Positions 34,200 to 47,256 are shown, counted from the first letter of the stretch. The stretch: DNA of 64,000 bases from Crotalaria pallida (GCA_037953625.1 CM075650.1:1614501-1678500), one strand, 5' to 3'. A program made the numbers and translations. Notes: a model not told the origin generated them from the letters alone.

Positions 34200-36494
34200 C
34201 TAATAGATAGGGACAGCACTACGAGAGGTGTCCTCTTCCATATCAAGAATATAAAAATCAGCAGGAAAGATAAGCTCTTCAACCTGAACCAAGACATCCT
34301 CTATCAATCCTGCGGGGTAGGCAATAGATCTATTTGCCAAATGAATAACCACACCCGTAGGTTGAAGAGGTCCAAGTGAAAGAGACTTGAAAACAGACAT
34401 AGGCATAACATTAATAGATGCTCCTAAATCTAGCAAAGCATTCTCAAATTTAGTATTACCTATGATACAAGGCACAGAGAAAGTTCCAGGATCCTTACAC
34501 TTTTCAGGAATATGAGGGACGAGTTTACCTATAAGAGCAGAGACATTTCTTCCCATGTTGATCCTCTCATTGCCCTTGAGCTTCCGTTTGTGTGTGCATA
34601 GATCCTTCAAGAACTTTGCATACCTTGGAATCTGCTTGATTGCATCAAGAAGGGGTATGTTGACTTCCACCTTCCTGAATGTGTCAAGTATCTCTTTGTC
34701 AATCTCTTCCATTTTCTTGCTTTGAGTCACCCCCCTTGGTGGGAAAGGAAGAAGAATGGGAGGTGGTTGTTGGGCAGCAGCAGGTGTTGTGCTTGTGGAA
34801 GGCTGAGCTGGATGGGATTTTCTGGTACTTGTGTGCTCACTCTCCTCGACCATTTGGCTCTTCTTGTTGGGTGAAACTAGATCATCTTTGTTGAGGTCAG
34901 ATTCTGGTGTGGGTGTGACAATCTGCTTCCCTGACCTTAGATTAATGGCACTCACATTCTGGTTTGGATTGATCACTGTTTGGGATGGCAACTTGTTAGA
35001 ATTCTGAGATTGCATAGTGTTGATTGCTGTTGCCATTTGTCCCATCTGGTTGGTCAAAGATTGAATGGAGGCCTCTTGTCTTTGAATGGATGCTCTAGTT
35101 TCCTGTTGGAATTGGAGATTTTGCATGGTCATCTGTTTCATCAGCTCTTCCAATGAAGGCTGCTGTTCAGTACTAGGAGCTGGTGGTGCAGAATTAGCCA
35201 GTTGTTGCTGCTGTTGTTGTCTCTGTTGCTGGACTGGAGGAGGTACATATGGTGGTCTGGACTTGTTCTGAAATTGAACCTGTGAAGGTTGCTGCTGATC
35301 AGACCATCTCAGGTTGGGATGGTTCCTCCAACCAGGGTTGTATCTATTGGTAGAGAGATCAAAGTTCTGTGGCTACTGGTTTCTACTGTTGAAGATGTTG
35401 GCGGCATATGCCTCAGGTTGGTCAGCACCAGTCGTTGGTTGCTGCTGCACAGAAGGGCATGCATCTGTGGGGTGCTCAGCGGATGTGCATATTCCACATA
35501 ATCTAGCAGGCAGAGACAACTTCTTCTGGTTGATGGCCAATTGAGTGACCAAAGTTGTAAGTGAATCTATCTTCTGTTCAAGCTTCTTAACCTTACCAGA
35601 ACTTGTGCCAACATCATTCACTCCTCTCACTATGATTGCATCGCTGTTGCCCCTTGCATGGAATTGTTGACAATTGGAAGCCATCTTCTCAATCTTGGCT
35701 CTGGCTTCTAAAGGTGTCATGTCTCCTAGGGCACCACCACTTGCAGCATCAAGCATGTTTCTCTCCATGAGGTTGAGACCTTCATAGAAATATTGAATAA
35801 GCAGCTGCTCTGAGATCTGATGGTGGGGGCAGCTTGCACACAGTCTCTTGAATCTCTCCCAATACTCGTAGAGACTTTCTCCACTTTGTTTCCTGATGCC
35901 TGATATATCCTTTCGGATTGCTGTTGTTCTGGATGCAGGGAAGAATTTCTCCAAAAATGCCCTCTTCAGGTCATCCCAGCCTGTGATAGAACCAGGGGCC
36001 AGATCGTACAACCAATCCTTGGCTAGCCCCTCTAGGGAGTGTGGGAATGCCTTAAAACAAACATGATCCTCTTGCACATCATGTGGTTTCATAGTAGCAC
36101 ACACAATGTGGAACTGCTTGAGATGTTTATGAGCATCCTCACCTGCAAGACCATTAAACTTGGGCAACAAATGAATTAGTCCAGACCTTAGCTCATACGG
36201 GTCATCGGGATACTGGATGCACAAATCTTCAAGAGTGAAATCAGGTGCAGCCAGCTCCCTCAATGTCCTCTCACGTGGTGGAGGTTGAGCCATAGTTTCA
36301 GAATAATCAGAATAAGAGTCAGAATAAGAATCAGAATTTATAGGAATAGAAGAAAAAGAAGCAGACTCACTATGTAAAGACTCAACAGACTCACTACCTA
36401 TGGACTGGTTCCTATTTTGTCTAACTAGTTTGTGATAAGTTCTATCAATTTCAGGGTTGTATGGATGCAAGTAGCTTGGGTTGCCCCTAGTCAT
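34200..36494 (-). pseudogene. gag: Ath2 Gag and protease
   Basis: One frame from ATG at 36494, broken by TAG at 35373-35375 (in the linker after the CGICTSAEHPTDAC knuckle) and ending at 34200, where a one-base frame change in AVPI separates it from pol; Ath1 is intact at both places. Domains are Athila N-terminus, Gag, CCHC knuckle, Gln-rich linker, and protease with DLGASINVMP. It is closely collinear with the Ath1 protein, so Ath1 shows what the intact version looks like. Confidence 0.92.
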
Positions 36495-37180
36495 GTACTG
36501 AACAGAACACCATTAAGCATAACAAACTGTCACTAATATGCATGACCAAAATAGGCAACAAAATTTTTTTCTTTATTTTTTTCAGCACCCTAAAATCATG
36601 AAAACATATCACAGAAAGTTTGAGGACAAAATTCAAAAAGGAACCAAGTCAAACAATTAAATCAGAGACCAAAAACTAAGAAAATAAAACTTGTAAAATA
36701 AAAAAGAAATAGTAAAACGGCTTTTTCAGGGTCCAGACGAAGGAGTTTTCTGACAAAGTCAGAAAAATAGATTATTTAGAAAATTCCCTTCGATTTGATA
36801 TAAAATTCGTCAAATTCCGAGTTACAGGTCAAAAGTTGCGACGATTTGAAGAAAGTGCTGCTAAAACTTGGAAAATTTTTCTGGAACTCACAACCAGTGA
36901 TGATCTGAGTGATCATGGTGCCTCAAAACCTTTTTATATGATGAAAGTAGTGTGGATATAAATTTTCGTGCAAAAATTCCACCCACAACTATGTGAACTA
37001 GCAACCACAGAATCAATCAAATACACTAATTGCAACAAAATAGCAAGACAGCAAACAGTGCAACTTCAACCAGTTATCAGAATTGACTTCTAGACCCTAA
37101 ATCAGACACGACACACTATAATAACTATACTAACTATGACACTAACTAACTACTAATGACCTTTGGCAAGAACCGATAAT
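36495..37180 (-). other. Ath2 5' leader
   Basis: Non-coding, AT-rich, collinear with the Ath1 leader (shared AAACTTGGAAAATTTTTCTG on the plus strand). No ORF. Confidence 0.75.
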
Positions 37181-37198
37181 TCCCCGGCAACGGCGCCA
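37181..37198 (-). promoter_or_regulatory. Ath2 primer binding site (Asp tRNA type)
   Basis: Same 18-mer as in Ath1, four bases from the 5' LTR. Confidence 0.92.
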
Positions 37199-37202
37199 AA
37201 TT

Positions 37203-38305
37203 TGATCGAGGCCGTACCCGATACAAATAAAAAACAGTTTAAATATAGTACTAGGAAGTGACTCCTAGGTCGTCTCCCAAGGAATATCTTATCAAGCAAA
37301 AGGTCGAACACATAATATGCACAGAAAACAGGGGGGGTTTTGTATTGAATATTGAATAATTGAAATCAAAAACAGAATTAAATTAAAACGAAGAAACAGA
37401 TAAGGAAAAGCGGATAAACCCCTTTGGCTCGCGTTCACAACTCTTTCATCGGTCACAAAAGATCAATTTCTTTCCTCTTTACTGTCCAACTCGTGAGAAC
37501 TAAATACTAAGCGAAAATTCAATTCTCACCCCAAAACCCAAACCTCTAATTAAGCATTAAAAGCCAAAGCATGGAGTTTTTACGAGTTTGCATAAATTAA
37601 GCATTCATACACATGGATTATCTCTATAGAATGGAACTAAGCGAACCATAACATATCAATAAGCATGAAAACAGTGAATAAAAACGAAATAGCATTAAGA
37701 ATAAAACCTCAAGAGTATGTGATACATTACCAAAGGGATTTAACCTAAGAGTTTAGCCTTCCATGAAGAAAAAAAATACCAAAAACGTGTAGAAAGGGAA
37801 GACAGAGAAAACCTAGCAGCCAGCACAAGCTTGGAGAGCAAAACTAAGCCTTCTCTTAGAGAGAGAATGTGAAAAACGTGGGAATGATTAGTGGCTGCTA
37901 GGGTTTACACAAATTTGGCTAATTAAATCACAAAACGGGCCTAAATCATGGGCCCAAATCCTAAGGAAAGCTTATCTCTAAATTAAATCTAAAAATATCC
38001 TATAGATAAAATCTAAATCTTAAAAGATATAACTAAATCTCAACTAATCCTAAAGATAGATTACAATCTTCACTTCATCATAAATCTTCACTCCCAAAAT
38101 GTCCAAAAAGCCCTTGTGCCAAATATGACCTGAAAATAGAAATAGAATTAATTAGGCTAAATAATCCCAAATTAAACAATATTCAGAATATTAGTCCAAT
38201 AAACTCTAAATCACTAAATCAAGCTAAACAATGTCAAATGGGCAACAAGTATTAATAATAGGAGTAAAATAATGCAAGGAATAATGGGAAATAAAATGCT
38301 CATCA
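37203..38305 (-). repeat. Ath2 5' LTR (1103 bp)
   Basis: Pairs with 28234-29335; small differences include the AAATAC/ACAAAT change near the left end and CTATCC/CTGTCC. Confidence 0.95.
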
Positions 38306-38310
38306 GGAGT

Positions 38311-38519
38311 AGGTAATTTTTCTTTTGAGTATGTAATTCCCCATGAGTTCTTAGCAACCTGGTCCTGCTGTAACCCCAACAAGTTAACCTTTGTATGGAT
38401 ACTTTGACATGAATTCAAATGGGCCATTCTATTTAACTAATGTTTTGAAAAAAAAAAATGGCCCCTAATTTTCACTTAGAAAGGATTATGATTTCAAGTC
38501 GCCGAATCGGGGTGTTACA
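38311..38519 (+). repeat. LarB3 5' LTR, last part
   Basis: Continues the LTR after Ath2 and matches 54978-55186. It ends CGGGGTGTTACA at 38519, with a slippage-prone A-run before 38460. Confidence 0.93.
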
Positions 38520-38522
38520 GAA

Positions 38523-38534
38523 TGGTATCAGAGC
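38523..38534 (+). promoter_or_regulatory. LarB3 primer binding site
   Basis: TGGTATCAGAGC three bases after the LTR end. Confidence 0.92.
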
Positions 38535-40048
38535 GGAGGTTGCTTTAAGAACTCTTGCGTGTGAACTTGCATACTCTACCGCGTGACTCTGAGTGGATGC
38601 TAGTAATAGGATATCAGTAGACGAATATAGGAACGCTAGGTATGTCTCGAAGCAGTTCCGGGAGGTGTTAGTTCCTGTTCACCACAGCATCCGGGAGCAA
38701 TGTTCGAATGCCATCCTGTGACGTCGATCCTTGATTTGGACCCTCTTGATTGAACTCCTCTTGATGTGAACCCTTTTGTTTGAAATCACCTTTGAACCTA
38801 TAACCCGAGATCTTGTCTCGAGACTAGAACTCTTCTTCTATTAGAAACTTTCTTGTGAAAAACTCCGAGTTTTGTCAAATTGCTTTGGCAAGATGTTTGA
38901 AATAGCCTGCTTCGGAAGAATTTTGACCTTGTTTTGCCCAAGAAACTTGACAAATTACTATGAGTATGGATGAACCCCCAAAGTTTTCTCTTTAACCTTA
39001 ACCAAATGTTTTCTTAAAAATTTAAGACCTTGATATCCGGCATCCGACATACAGGTATTCTTAGCATCGGACAGTAGAAAGTGGAGTACCATGAGGCAGG
39101 AATTGTAAGTGCTAAGGAAAATTGAGGATTGGTTAATATAAAGGAAAGGAATGCGAGCCTTGGAGAAAATATTCAGAACCTTAGATTCTAAGTGTCTTGA
39201 ATTGAGGAAGTAGAGCGGTTAGAAAGAGAAGAATAAGTGATAAGGTGGTAAGGATGAATCAATGAAGTGGTGGAGCTCATAGTTAGAACCCTTAGGTGTG
39301 ACCTAAAGTTAGGATGGAGTGTTAGAACTTGATATCTTGAGGGATACTAGGCCTTTGGATTGAAAAAGTGTGGATGGTGTAGAATTCGTGGTAGATAGAA
39401 AAGTTGGTAAAAGGTTTAGAAAAACTAGGTTGTATGATTAAGTGTCTAGGAATAGGGAACAAAGTAGTGTGTATTTCTTGAGGATTAGTGGCAATTAAGA
39501 TGAGAAGATGAGATGGCAATCTCAGAAGTCGGATATTGATAATGAAGTATGAGACAATTGGAAATTAGATTGGGGATAAGTAGTGAGAAATTGTGTAGAA
39601 CCGATTGAGGTATGATAAAGAATGAGAGTTTTAGAAATTACGTTGTGATCAAGAGGACGGTGTGTAGAGATATGATTTATTTAGGTTGGGGAGCAAGTAG
39701 AGATATGTAATTCTAAAGAATAGCTTGATTAGGTTTGAACGGATGAGGAGAAATATAATTCCCTAAAATAGTAGAACCTTAACCCAAAAGGGTGTAGCTC
39801 TGTTGTGTCTGGATATTGCTCGGGTATCTTAAACCTCTTTGATCTTTTGCTTCCGTGAAACCCTGTTGTTTGTACCCCATTCTAATTGTGGACCAGAATA
39901 TCCCGTGGAGCCGCTTGCAAAAGTAATCCGTTTGAGTAACCCGTAAGGACGATAGTTGGACAATACACGATCATGGATGAAAGCTACGGATCAGGAGTAA
40001 AAAGGTTATTCAAAGGAATTATGCACCCATAGTCCGAATTCGCTCAGT
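38535..40048 (+). other. LarB3 interior, non-coding
   Basis: About 1.5 kb with no ORF shared with the LarB2 interior and no Gag, protease or RT similarity on either strand. The sequence is conserved enough with LarB2 to align throughout, so it may hold packaging or dimerisation signals. That role is inferred only from its retention. Confidence 0.75.
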
Positions 40049-40085
40049 ATTTCTCGAGGACGAGAAATCCTTAAGTTGGGGAGAA
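40049..40085 (+). promoter_or_regulatory. LarB3 pre-PPT hairpin and polypurine tract
   Basis: ATTTCTCG (40049-40056) pairs perfectly with CGAGAAAT (40061-40068) around AGGA; AAGTTGGGGAGAA (40073-40085) abuts the 3' LTR. Confidence 0.85.
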
Positions 40086-43000
40086 TGTAACACCCCTCAT
40101 TTTCCCGTGCGGGCATAAACGAATTCGCTAAAACTAAAACGTTGAAATTTTGTTTTCTAAAAAGGGTTTTCCAAAGAAGATGATTTCTCTATAAAATAAA
40201 TTTGCATTTTTGGATATTCATGAACTTTGAAAATGTGATTTTTATAATCTTTGGGTTGATTTGTAAAATTTATTTTCAAAACTAAGAAGGACGAAATTTT
40301 TAGAAATAATAATTTTTGGAAGCTAACGATTTTAAATAGATTTGTCTTTTGGAAATTTTTCATTTGCATGGAAGTTTGATTTTTGAGACTTTAAATTATG
40401 TGTATAGATGATTATTTTACTTAAAGAGGCCTAAATTCTCTTTATAATAAAATATGTTCTTGTAGGAAATTAAATCCATTTCTATTCCATGAAATCAATT
40501 TATGATGTGTGCTCACTGTACTATATGAATATTGCTTGAAAAATGAAAGTGTGTTTGTTTGTGTGTGAATGATACTACGGCCTTGTGTGTGTGTGTGCTT
40601 GTGCATATGATCTTTGAAAATGCTTGCATATGTTACATGAATTGATGATCATAGGGTTTTAAATAAATGAAGGTAGAAAATAAAAATGAAATTTGCATGA
40701 TGTGTGTGCATATCTGTGATGCTACGGTGAGGAGAGTGTGTGTGTGTGTTGGGGTAGATTCTTAAGTTTGGGGAAGGGAAATACTTGGAAGGCTTAGAAG
40801 CTACCAAGTGTACTAGAGGAGTGGAAAATAAGAGTCTTGAAATGACCATTGCATGATGAAACCTATGCCCTAGACTATGCACTTGGTTCCCTTGATTCAA
40901 CCCTTGCCATGCAAACTTTTGGAAATCCAATTTTGCCCTTCCACTTGGTGTCTTGGCCGAAACCCACTCCAAGGGCAAAGAAGGCAACTTCGGTGCTCTT
41001 AAATCAACCAAGCCTTAGTTCATTTCTTCACTTTCTTTCATTTCCTTCCCAAAACAAAACTCAAACACTTTTCTAAGGGACTATCCAACCCTTAGGAGAA
41101 AAAGAAAGAGAAGAAGAGAGAAGTGTGGCCGTGAGGGGCTTGAAGAAGAAGGAGGAAAGTTAGATCAAAACCTTGCATTTGGAGATCAAGAACCACTAGA
41201 AGCTAGAAGACCCATTTTCTTGGTAGGTTATTCGATGATCAAGAATAGAACTATGAGAGTTAGGATTTTCTTTTGGTTTTGTAATTTTTCTTTCTTCTCT
41301 TTTCATTGCATGTTTATTTTCATAACTAGAGGGGTGAGTGCAAGTATAGCTTAGATTTCATCATGGACTTTTAAATTGGTTTGTAATATGTAACTCATGG
41401 ACTTTCTATGTTTCGGTTATAGTTTCTTTAGGTAGATCATGATAATTTTCTAAACAACCTCTTAAAGAATCTAAATCATTACTTGAGATAATTTTTATGA
41501 AAACTAAAATAAAACCCTTGCATGTTGGATTTTCCCTCTTGAACCGTGATCTACAAGGTTTTAGGAAAGGATTTAGGTACACAAGTTATGATCTAGGCTC
41601 AATTGACAACAAAGTGAAAAGTTTATGTCATGCATGTTAAATTTTGTACTCAATCCGTGACCCATGTGTAGCTATGTGAGCGTTTGATTAACAATTCCAA
41701 GATCTAAGTTCATTCGAAAAGAAAATAGGGATTTTTAGTCTCGCATGTTGATTTGCAACGATTTTGGTTAATCTTTGTGTGTGCATGTCTTAATCTATGT
41801 CTTACAAGTAGAACTTTGAAGCATACATGCTCATTCTCAAGTAAAAGTAATTGAGTTTTTCCTCTACGTGTCTCGGTTTAGGAGAAATAATAAGGGTAAT
41901 GGTCTTTAAAATGATTTTTCTTTGTATAAACGAAAAGTAATTCAAAGATTTGTTTTATACATGGTATGTTGGTGTGAAGGTCATTCGGCCATGGGTGATG
42001 AAATTGTTTTCATGCTTAAATTTTGGTGTATGTGTGTGTGTTTAAAGTAGATTTAGGAATTATGAGTTCATGCATGCTATTCTTTTTAGAAGAATAAGGC
42101 TTAATTCAAATCTCTATTCTAAGAAAAACTACAAGTTTGAGTTTTAACAAAAAGTCCAAACAAATCTCATGATGATTCATGCATGGTGTAATATGATTTG
42201 CTTTAATTGTCTTTGATGTATTGAAAAATGAATTAAGATTCTTGTGTTATACTTAGTATCATTCGGTCTAGAGGTGGAAAAAAAAAAGGGAAGTGTGCTT
42301 AATAATTATTTGAGTTGCATATAGACCAAGATTAACCTCATTTAGGAGCATAAAGATGCACACATGAAATGATTTATGGTTTTGATTGTTATTTTGATTA
42401 AATGAAATTAAAATTGTTAAGTTTTCTCATAATGCTCACGGTTTTAGCCTTGAAAGAAATAAGATGATTCCATTGTTTCAGGTCTTTGATGGTGTGATGT
42501 GTTTTTGGAAGATTTTACTTGAATGATTTGGTTAGCGCTTGTTTAGGTGCCTAGGATGGTTTTCTTTTTATTGGCTAATAAGAGTAATTACATTCTATGA
42601 TTATACTATTATATGTTTGATACAATGATGTGCTAGTCCTTTTGTTCTTTTCGGTTTTAGAGACTAGAAATAAATAGGATTGATTAAATTAATTTTCATG
42701 ATGCTAACTCTATAATGTTAAAGCTTAGAAATTATTAGTGAATGGGAAATACTAGTTATAAGCAATTCGGTTTTACTATGAAACTAACTAAGAAACTAAG
42801 TTTGAATTATTTTCCTGTGCATGATCGAAATTGTGCGCTAGTGTTATAACATGATTAGTTAATTTCTTTAGTTCAAAAAGTGTTTTGTGACAAGTAAATG
42901 GTAAACGTTTTAAATCAAGTTTTAAATATGAAAGGAAGCTTATTTGAATAAAAGAGTGTTTCTAAATTGTTTTCAAAGATTTTCTTAAGAACTGTTTTAA

Positions 43001-45123
43001 TCATGAATTTGAATTGAATTTGGAAATCTTGGATAATGATAACAAGTTTTCAAAAGAGAAATTGTTTTCAAAACAAGTTGAAAAAGTGTATCGAATCGTT
43101 TCTAATGCACGGGAAAATGTCTTAGTTGAGCGACGGACGAAAGGATAAGAGGCGAGGAGAGATGATCGGGAAACATTGGAGAGCTATAGGACGTTCGTCA
43201 TCGAGGTGAGAGAGGGGCATTCCCTTAAGACGCCGTGGTAATTAGGTAACATATTAAGGCGTCCAATCATCTCAAAGATTGGACTCCAATCTCATTTAGC
43301 GTAGTGGTGTATGTGATAGCGCTCGTTTGTTTGGTCTAGCTATCCACCCGAACGACTGAGATTGGTTTATAAGAATGATGATATGTTTTCTGACTGTTCA
43401 TGTTGTGCTATTTACTTATTTTATGATTCGCTTATTTGTTATAGTTATGTGATATTGTTGGGAATCATTCAATTGTGCGTTAGTAATAAAGTTATGGAAG
43501 TAAGAAGCTAAGTATGATAAGAAAGATTAATGGATTCGAATAATGAGAATGAATAAGGGAGAGAGAGAGACGAGTTACGATGAGATTGAATTGTGAGAGA
43601 AGTAGATGGTAATTGGAAATTTGGAACGAACGAGAGGAGTTGCTGATGCTGCTAAGCCAAATGGGCGATGAAGGATACCAGTGATGCTGCTGAATCACCA
43701 TTGGCAAGGAGAACAATGAGGACGTGCTGAGTTTCAGTTGGCTTGAAATAGTGATGCTCATGAGAGCAATGTGCTATGATTTGAGAAAGAGAAAGATGTT
43801 GCGATGATGTTGTGATGATTCGAGTGATAGTGCATGAGCTTTAGGAGGAATTAGATGCGAACGATTAGCGATCGGGTCTCATTGAAGGGATGCACCAAGG
43901 GTGGACCGATCATTAGGACTAAGCCGTAATTTAAAATCTTTAAAAGACTATTAAAAGACATTTATAAATGCGGTGAGGCATGAGTGTCGAATCGAAGTAG
44001 TGGAGAGGAAGGAACGATAAGTATCTGCGGATACTTAGGACGAGATTGCATTAGGGGAGGACGATGACGGTGAAACGTCAAGAAGTCTAGAGTATGTTTC
44101 TAGGCAGAACGAACTCCACATGTGGCGCACTAACGTGGTGGGGACTGGGTCTAATGCCGTGGCAAGTTCTGCGGGCCCACTAGAAACATACTGTCACCCC
44201 CTAGATTGCAAATCGAGAACAGTGAGAGGGACTGGAATGGGGCATTGTGTTTGCCACTGCGTGGATAGTGAGCCTTAATGATATTGATATGTTTTGAGGA
44301 CGAGATCCTCCTGGTCAGGGACCATTGTGTTGAGACAGCTGTCGTGCCCGCGTGGTAAAGGTCCTGTACTCCTGTTTTCTTCCGACTAGGTTGGGAGGTA
44401 GACCGAGGAGATGTAGACGTGTGTGAGCACAATGATGTTTCCCCCTCATCATTGATGCTAATCGATTCGATAAGACTTAATAACCAAGATGTTCCAAAGA
44501 CGCATATAATAAGGATAATAATAATGATAACGATAATGCTAATACCAAGTGTTGGATAAGATTTGATAGTGGAAGTGGATGTGAATGCTCTTGAAACATT
44601 TGATTAGTTTGAGAATGAGGAATGAGGAAGAGTTAAAGAAAGGTATCATGGTGAAAGATGTGATTGTGTTGAGCTTACAAATATTAGAACGAATAATTGG
44701 GTGAGTATGTATGTGTGAATTATAATAGTTATATGTGTTGTCTTGATATACCCTATGTTATTGTTGGATTTATGGTTTCTTTTATATTATTTGACTTAAT
44801 ATTTACCTGATGTAATCCCACATAGTCGACATTGCCGTTTTGGGTTGCTCACTCTCTCTACTCTATCTATTCTGTCTTGTGTAAAATGGTACGGGTTTTA
44901 GATGGCCAATATGGTACGATACCAGCAGTTGCGAGAGATAGTAGCGACTCCCAGAAGAGGCGCCAATAGCATTATTTTTGTTTTTTGAGATGTTCTACAT
45001 AACGATTCCGCGTAGAAGGGCTGAATTACAGTTAGAAGAAGAGGAGGCTGCTGCGGAGGAGGAGACTGATTGTGAGGCTGATGATGCTGAGCCGGAGCTT
45101 ACTGAGGACGCAGAGGAGGAGGA
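40086..45123 (+). repeat. LarB3 3' LTR, main part
   Basis: Starts TGTAACACCCCTCATTTTCC. It contains the leader with donor-like CTTG|GTAGGT at about 41224, missing from the 5' LTR, the long AT-rich middle, and the LTR ORF interrupted by TekC. The last 359 bp are at 54828-55186. Confidence 0.94.
44902..45123 (+). pseudogene. LarB LTR ORF, 3' LTR copy, frameshifted and cut by TekC
   Basis: ATG at 44902 as in the 5' copy, but the T-run at 44975-44986 has one extra base (TTTTTGTTTTTT), which shifts the frame and gives an early stop. The later part (IPRRRAEL, acidic stretch) is still open up to the TekC insertion in the GAGGAGGA codons and resumes at 54828, ending at TAG 54949-54951. Confidence 0.65.
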
Positions 45124-45987
45124 TGTAACATCCCAAAAATTAATATTAAGTAATATAATTTTAGTTAATAAATATCTATTTAGGGATAGGATTAAGCCTT
45201 AGAAATTGTACAAGGTTAGAATGGTAGAACAAGCATAAGCCGACCTAGGATGTGAGATTAAGGCCTCGGCCCGATCCCGGCCGAGCTAGATAAGATTGTG
45301 TGCATATGAACCGAGCTGAAAGGGAACCCAACGGGAAACCCATTGTCCAGCCTGGATTATCCGACCTCAGCGCAACTCATAGCGTTATCCGAAAGGTAAG
45401 CTCGGACTGCTGATGATCCTACAAGCCGAGCCAACATATCCTGGCCGACGTATTCGAGCTGACACTGCCTAGCTCCTCCGTGCCAGCTCATGTTGAGCTG
45501 TAGCCCTTTGGGAACCGTACCATCCGTACACTGTCCTTATCCTTCACTTTATGTCTCTATCATTACTTTATGTCCCTTTCAATGTACTATTCATGGCTTC
45601 CTCAAGAAGCCAATGAATCTTGGCCATATATATTCTAAGCTTCCTCAAGAAGCTAATAAATCCTAGCCACACAAATGTTTTCCCTAAATGAATAAAAGAA
45701 CCCCACATACATAACCCTCAACACTTTGCATTCTCACTCTTTTTCTCTCCTACGAATCTCTCTCTTTCTCCTCCAAAGCTTAAGCAAACAAAACCCCAAC
45801 ATTTTCCTTCTCCCTCTCTTCTCACAAACCGGAACCCTCCTCCTCTCTGTTCTCTTCTACTCCGGCGTTCCTGGACCGGCGTAGTGTTGTGGTGGTAGCA
45901 AGGAGGACACGGATTCGAGTGGTGTGAAGTTCACATGGTCAAGGAAGCCATTCTCAAGCTCTCAACTCTTATCTCTCACGGTTTGAG

Positions 45988-47256
45988 GTAAGGAGTGAGT
46001 GTTACCTCTACTTGAGTTTGGGTTTCTAGGGTGTTCATAAAGGGTACTAAGAGTGGGTGTTAGATTAGGGAATGGATCTAGGTTAATGTAGAAAGGAAAT
46101 GGTAAAAAGGGTAAAAAGGGAACTAATAAATGAATTAGAAACATGAGTTTGAAGTAGGGATGAGTATCGTTATATGCTATATGTTGGTATTTGCATGATG
46201 GATTGGTTAAATGCTTTGTTCTTATTGTTGTTGCTGTTGTATAAGTGATTATGAACATGGTGTATAAATGTTTATGAGCTTTGATATTTATGATCTATGT
46301 CTGTGGCCGAGCTGAGTGACTTCGGGAATGGGTATGAGGAAATGGTAGAGATGGAAAGTAGGAGAGATAGAGTAATAAGGCAGAAAATGAGTAAGGTTAA
46401 TGTAAAGAGGAATAAATTAAAGAGTTGAGCCGAGAGAGGCCGAGCTAGATAATGGTTGAAAGGACAAGAGGAATAAAAGAGAAATGGCTGTGTGATCGGG
46501 TCATAGAAGACGCGTACTGGGTGCGTGCCTTGATCGCGTCAGACGCATACTGGGTATGTGTAGCTGTAAGACGGGTACTGGGTGCTCGCAGTTATGATTC
46601 GCGCAGGATTCCGAGAACGGAATCGGTGGGAAGTGGTCCTGGTCATAGCAGACGCGTATTGGGTGCGTGCATTGATCGCGTAAGTCGCCGAGATGCGCCG
46701 CTGTAAGACGGGTACTGGGTGCTCGCAGTTATGGACTCTCCCTAACCCCATAGAATGATCGGCGGTAGTGCTCCTGGTCATAGAAGACGCGTACTGGGTG
46801 CGTGCATTGATCGCGTCAGACGCATACTGGGTATGTGCAGCTGTCAGACGGGTACTGGGTACTCGCAGTTATGGACACTCCAATATCCGACTGTAAATGG
46901 TGTAAGACATGCACTGGGTGTATGCATCCGAGAAGAGTAAAAGATTGTAAACTATGTGAAAATGGAATAATGAGTAATGCCCGTGATAGAGATGGTAATC
47001 CGAGGTAAGAGAATGTGAACCGAGGTATAACTAATAGGTAATAGAGTGATTGGATAGTTTGATGTGAGCCGAGCCGGATGAGATTGTGTATATGTAAACC
47101 GAGCTAAATGAGATAGTATGCATTTGATATAGGGTTTGATTACTTGCTATTTATATGCTATTTGACTACTTGTGTTTGGCTTGGTAGTTCGGTATGTCAT
47201 TTTAGAAACTACTTATTTAAGTTCTGTGTAATGCTCACCTTCTTACCATTTTTCAG
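45988..47256 (+). other. Possible LTR intron of TekC (5' LTR)
   Basis: Donor TTTGAG|GTAAGGAGTGAGT and acceptor CTTCTTACCATTTTTCAG|GTGCT agree well with plant splice consensus. Both are kept in the 3' LTR (53151-54418), and TekE has the same donor and acceptor words. Splicing is inferred, not shown. Confidence 0.45.
46511..46924 (+). repeat. TekC tandem hairpin array, 5' LTR
   Basis: Nine units, each a 7-bp stem around TGG, starting at 46511, 46544, 46572, 46653, 46709, 46788, 46821, 46849 and 46908. Stems: CGCGTAC/GTGCGTG, CGCATAC/GTATGTG, CGGGTAC/GTGCTCG, CGGGTAC/GTACTCG, CATGCAC/GTGTATG; the fourth unit has T for C at the loop-closing position. Units 1-3 and 6-8 form a repeated trio, so the array grew by larger duplications. 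Confidence 0.85.

Larger units (their letters stand above)
28234..38305 (-). mobile_element. Ath2: full-length Athila-like element with broken gag-pol
   Basis: A 10.1-kb minus-strand element: 5' LTR 37203-38305, Asp-tRNA primer site, gag, protease, RT, RNase H, integrase, non-coding 3' region, 3' LTR 28234-29335. LTRs differ at roughly ten or more scattered sites in 1.1 kb, so it is older than Ath1. The coding region has two in-frame stops and one frameshift. Confidence 0.94.
28229..38310. repeat. Target-site duplication of Ath2 (GGAGT)
   Basis: GGAGT at 28229-28233 and at 38306-38310 flanks the element exactly. Confidence 0.96.

Noticed and set aside
38535..40048. Diverged gag in the LarB interior
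   Set aside because: No Gag, knuckle or protease motif in any frame on either strand, and no frame is shared with LarB2.
46511..46924. Regular short repeats resembling a CRISPR array (also 59311-59993)
   Set aside because: They lie in LTRs of plant retrotransposons, spacing is uneven, and units grew by larger duplications. No cas genes; eukaryotic context.
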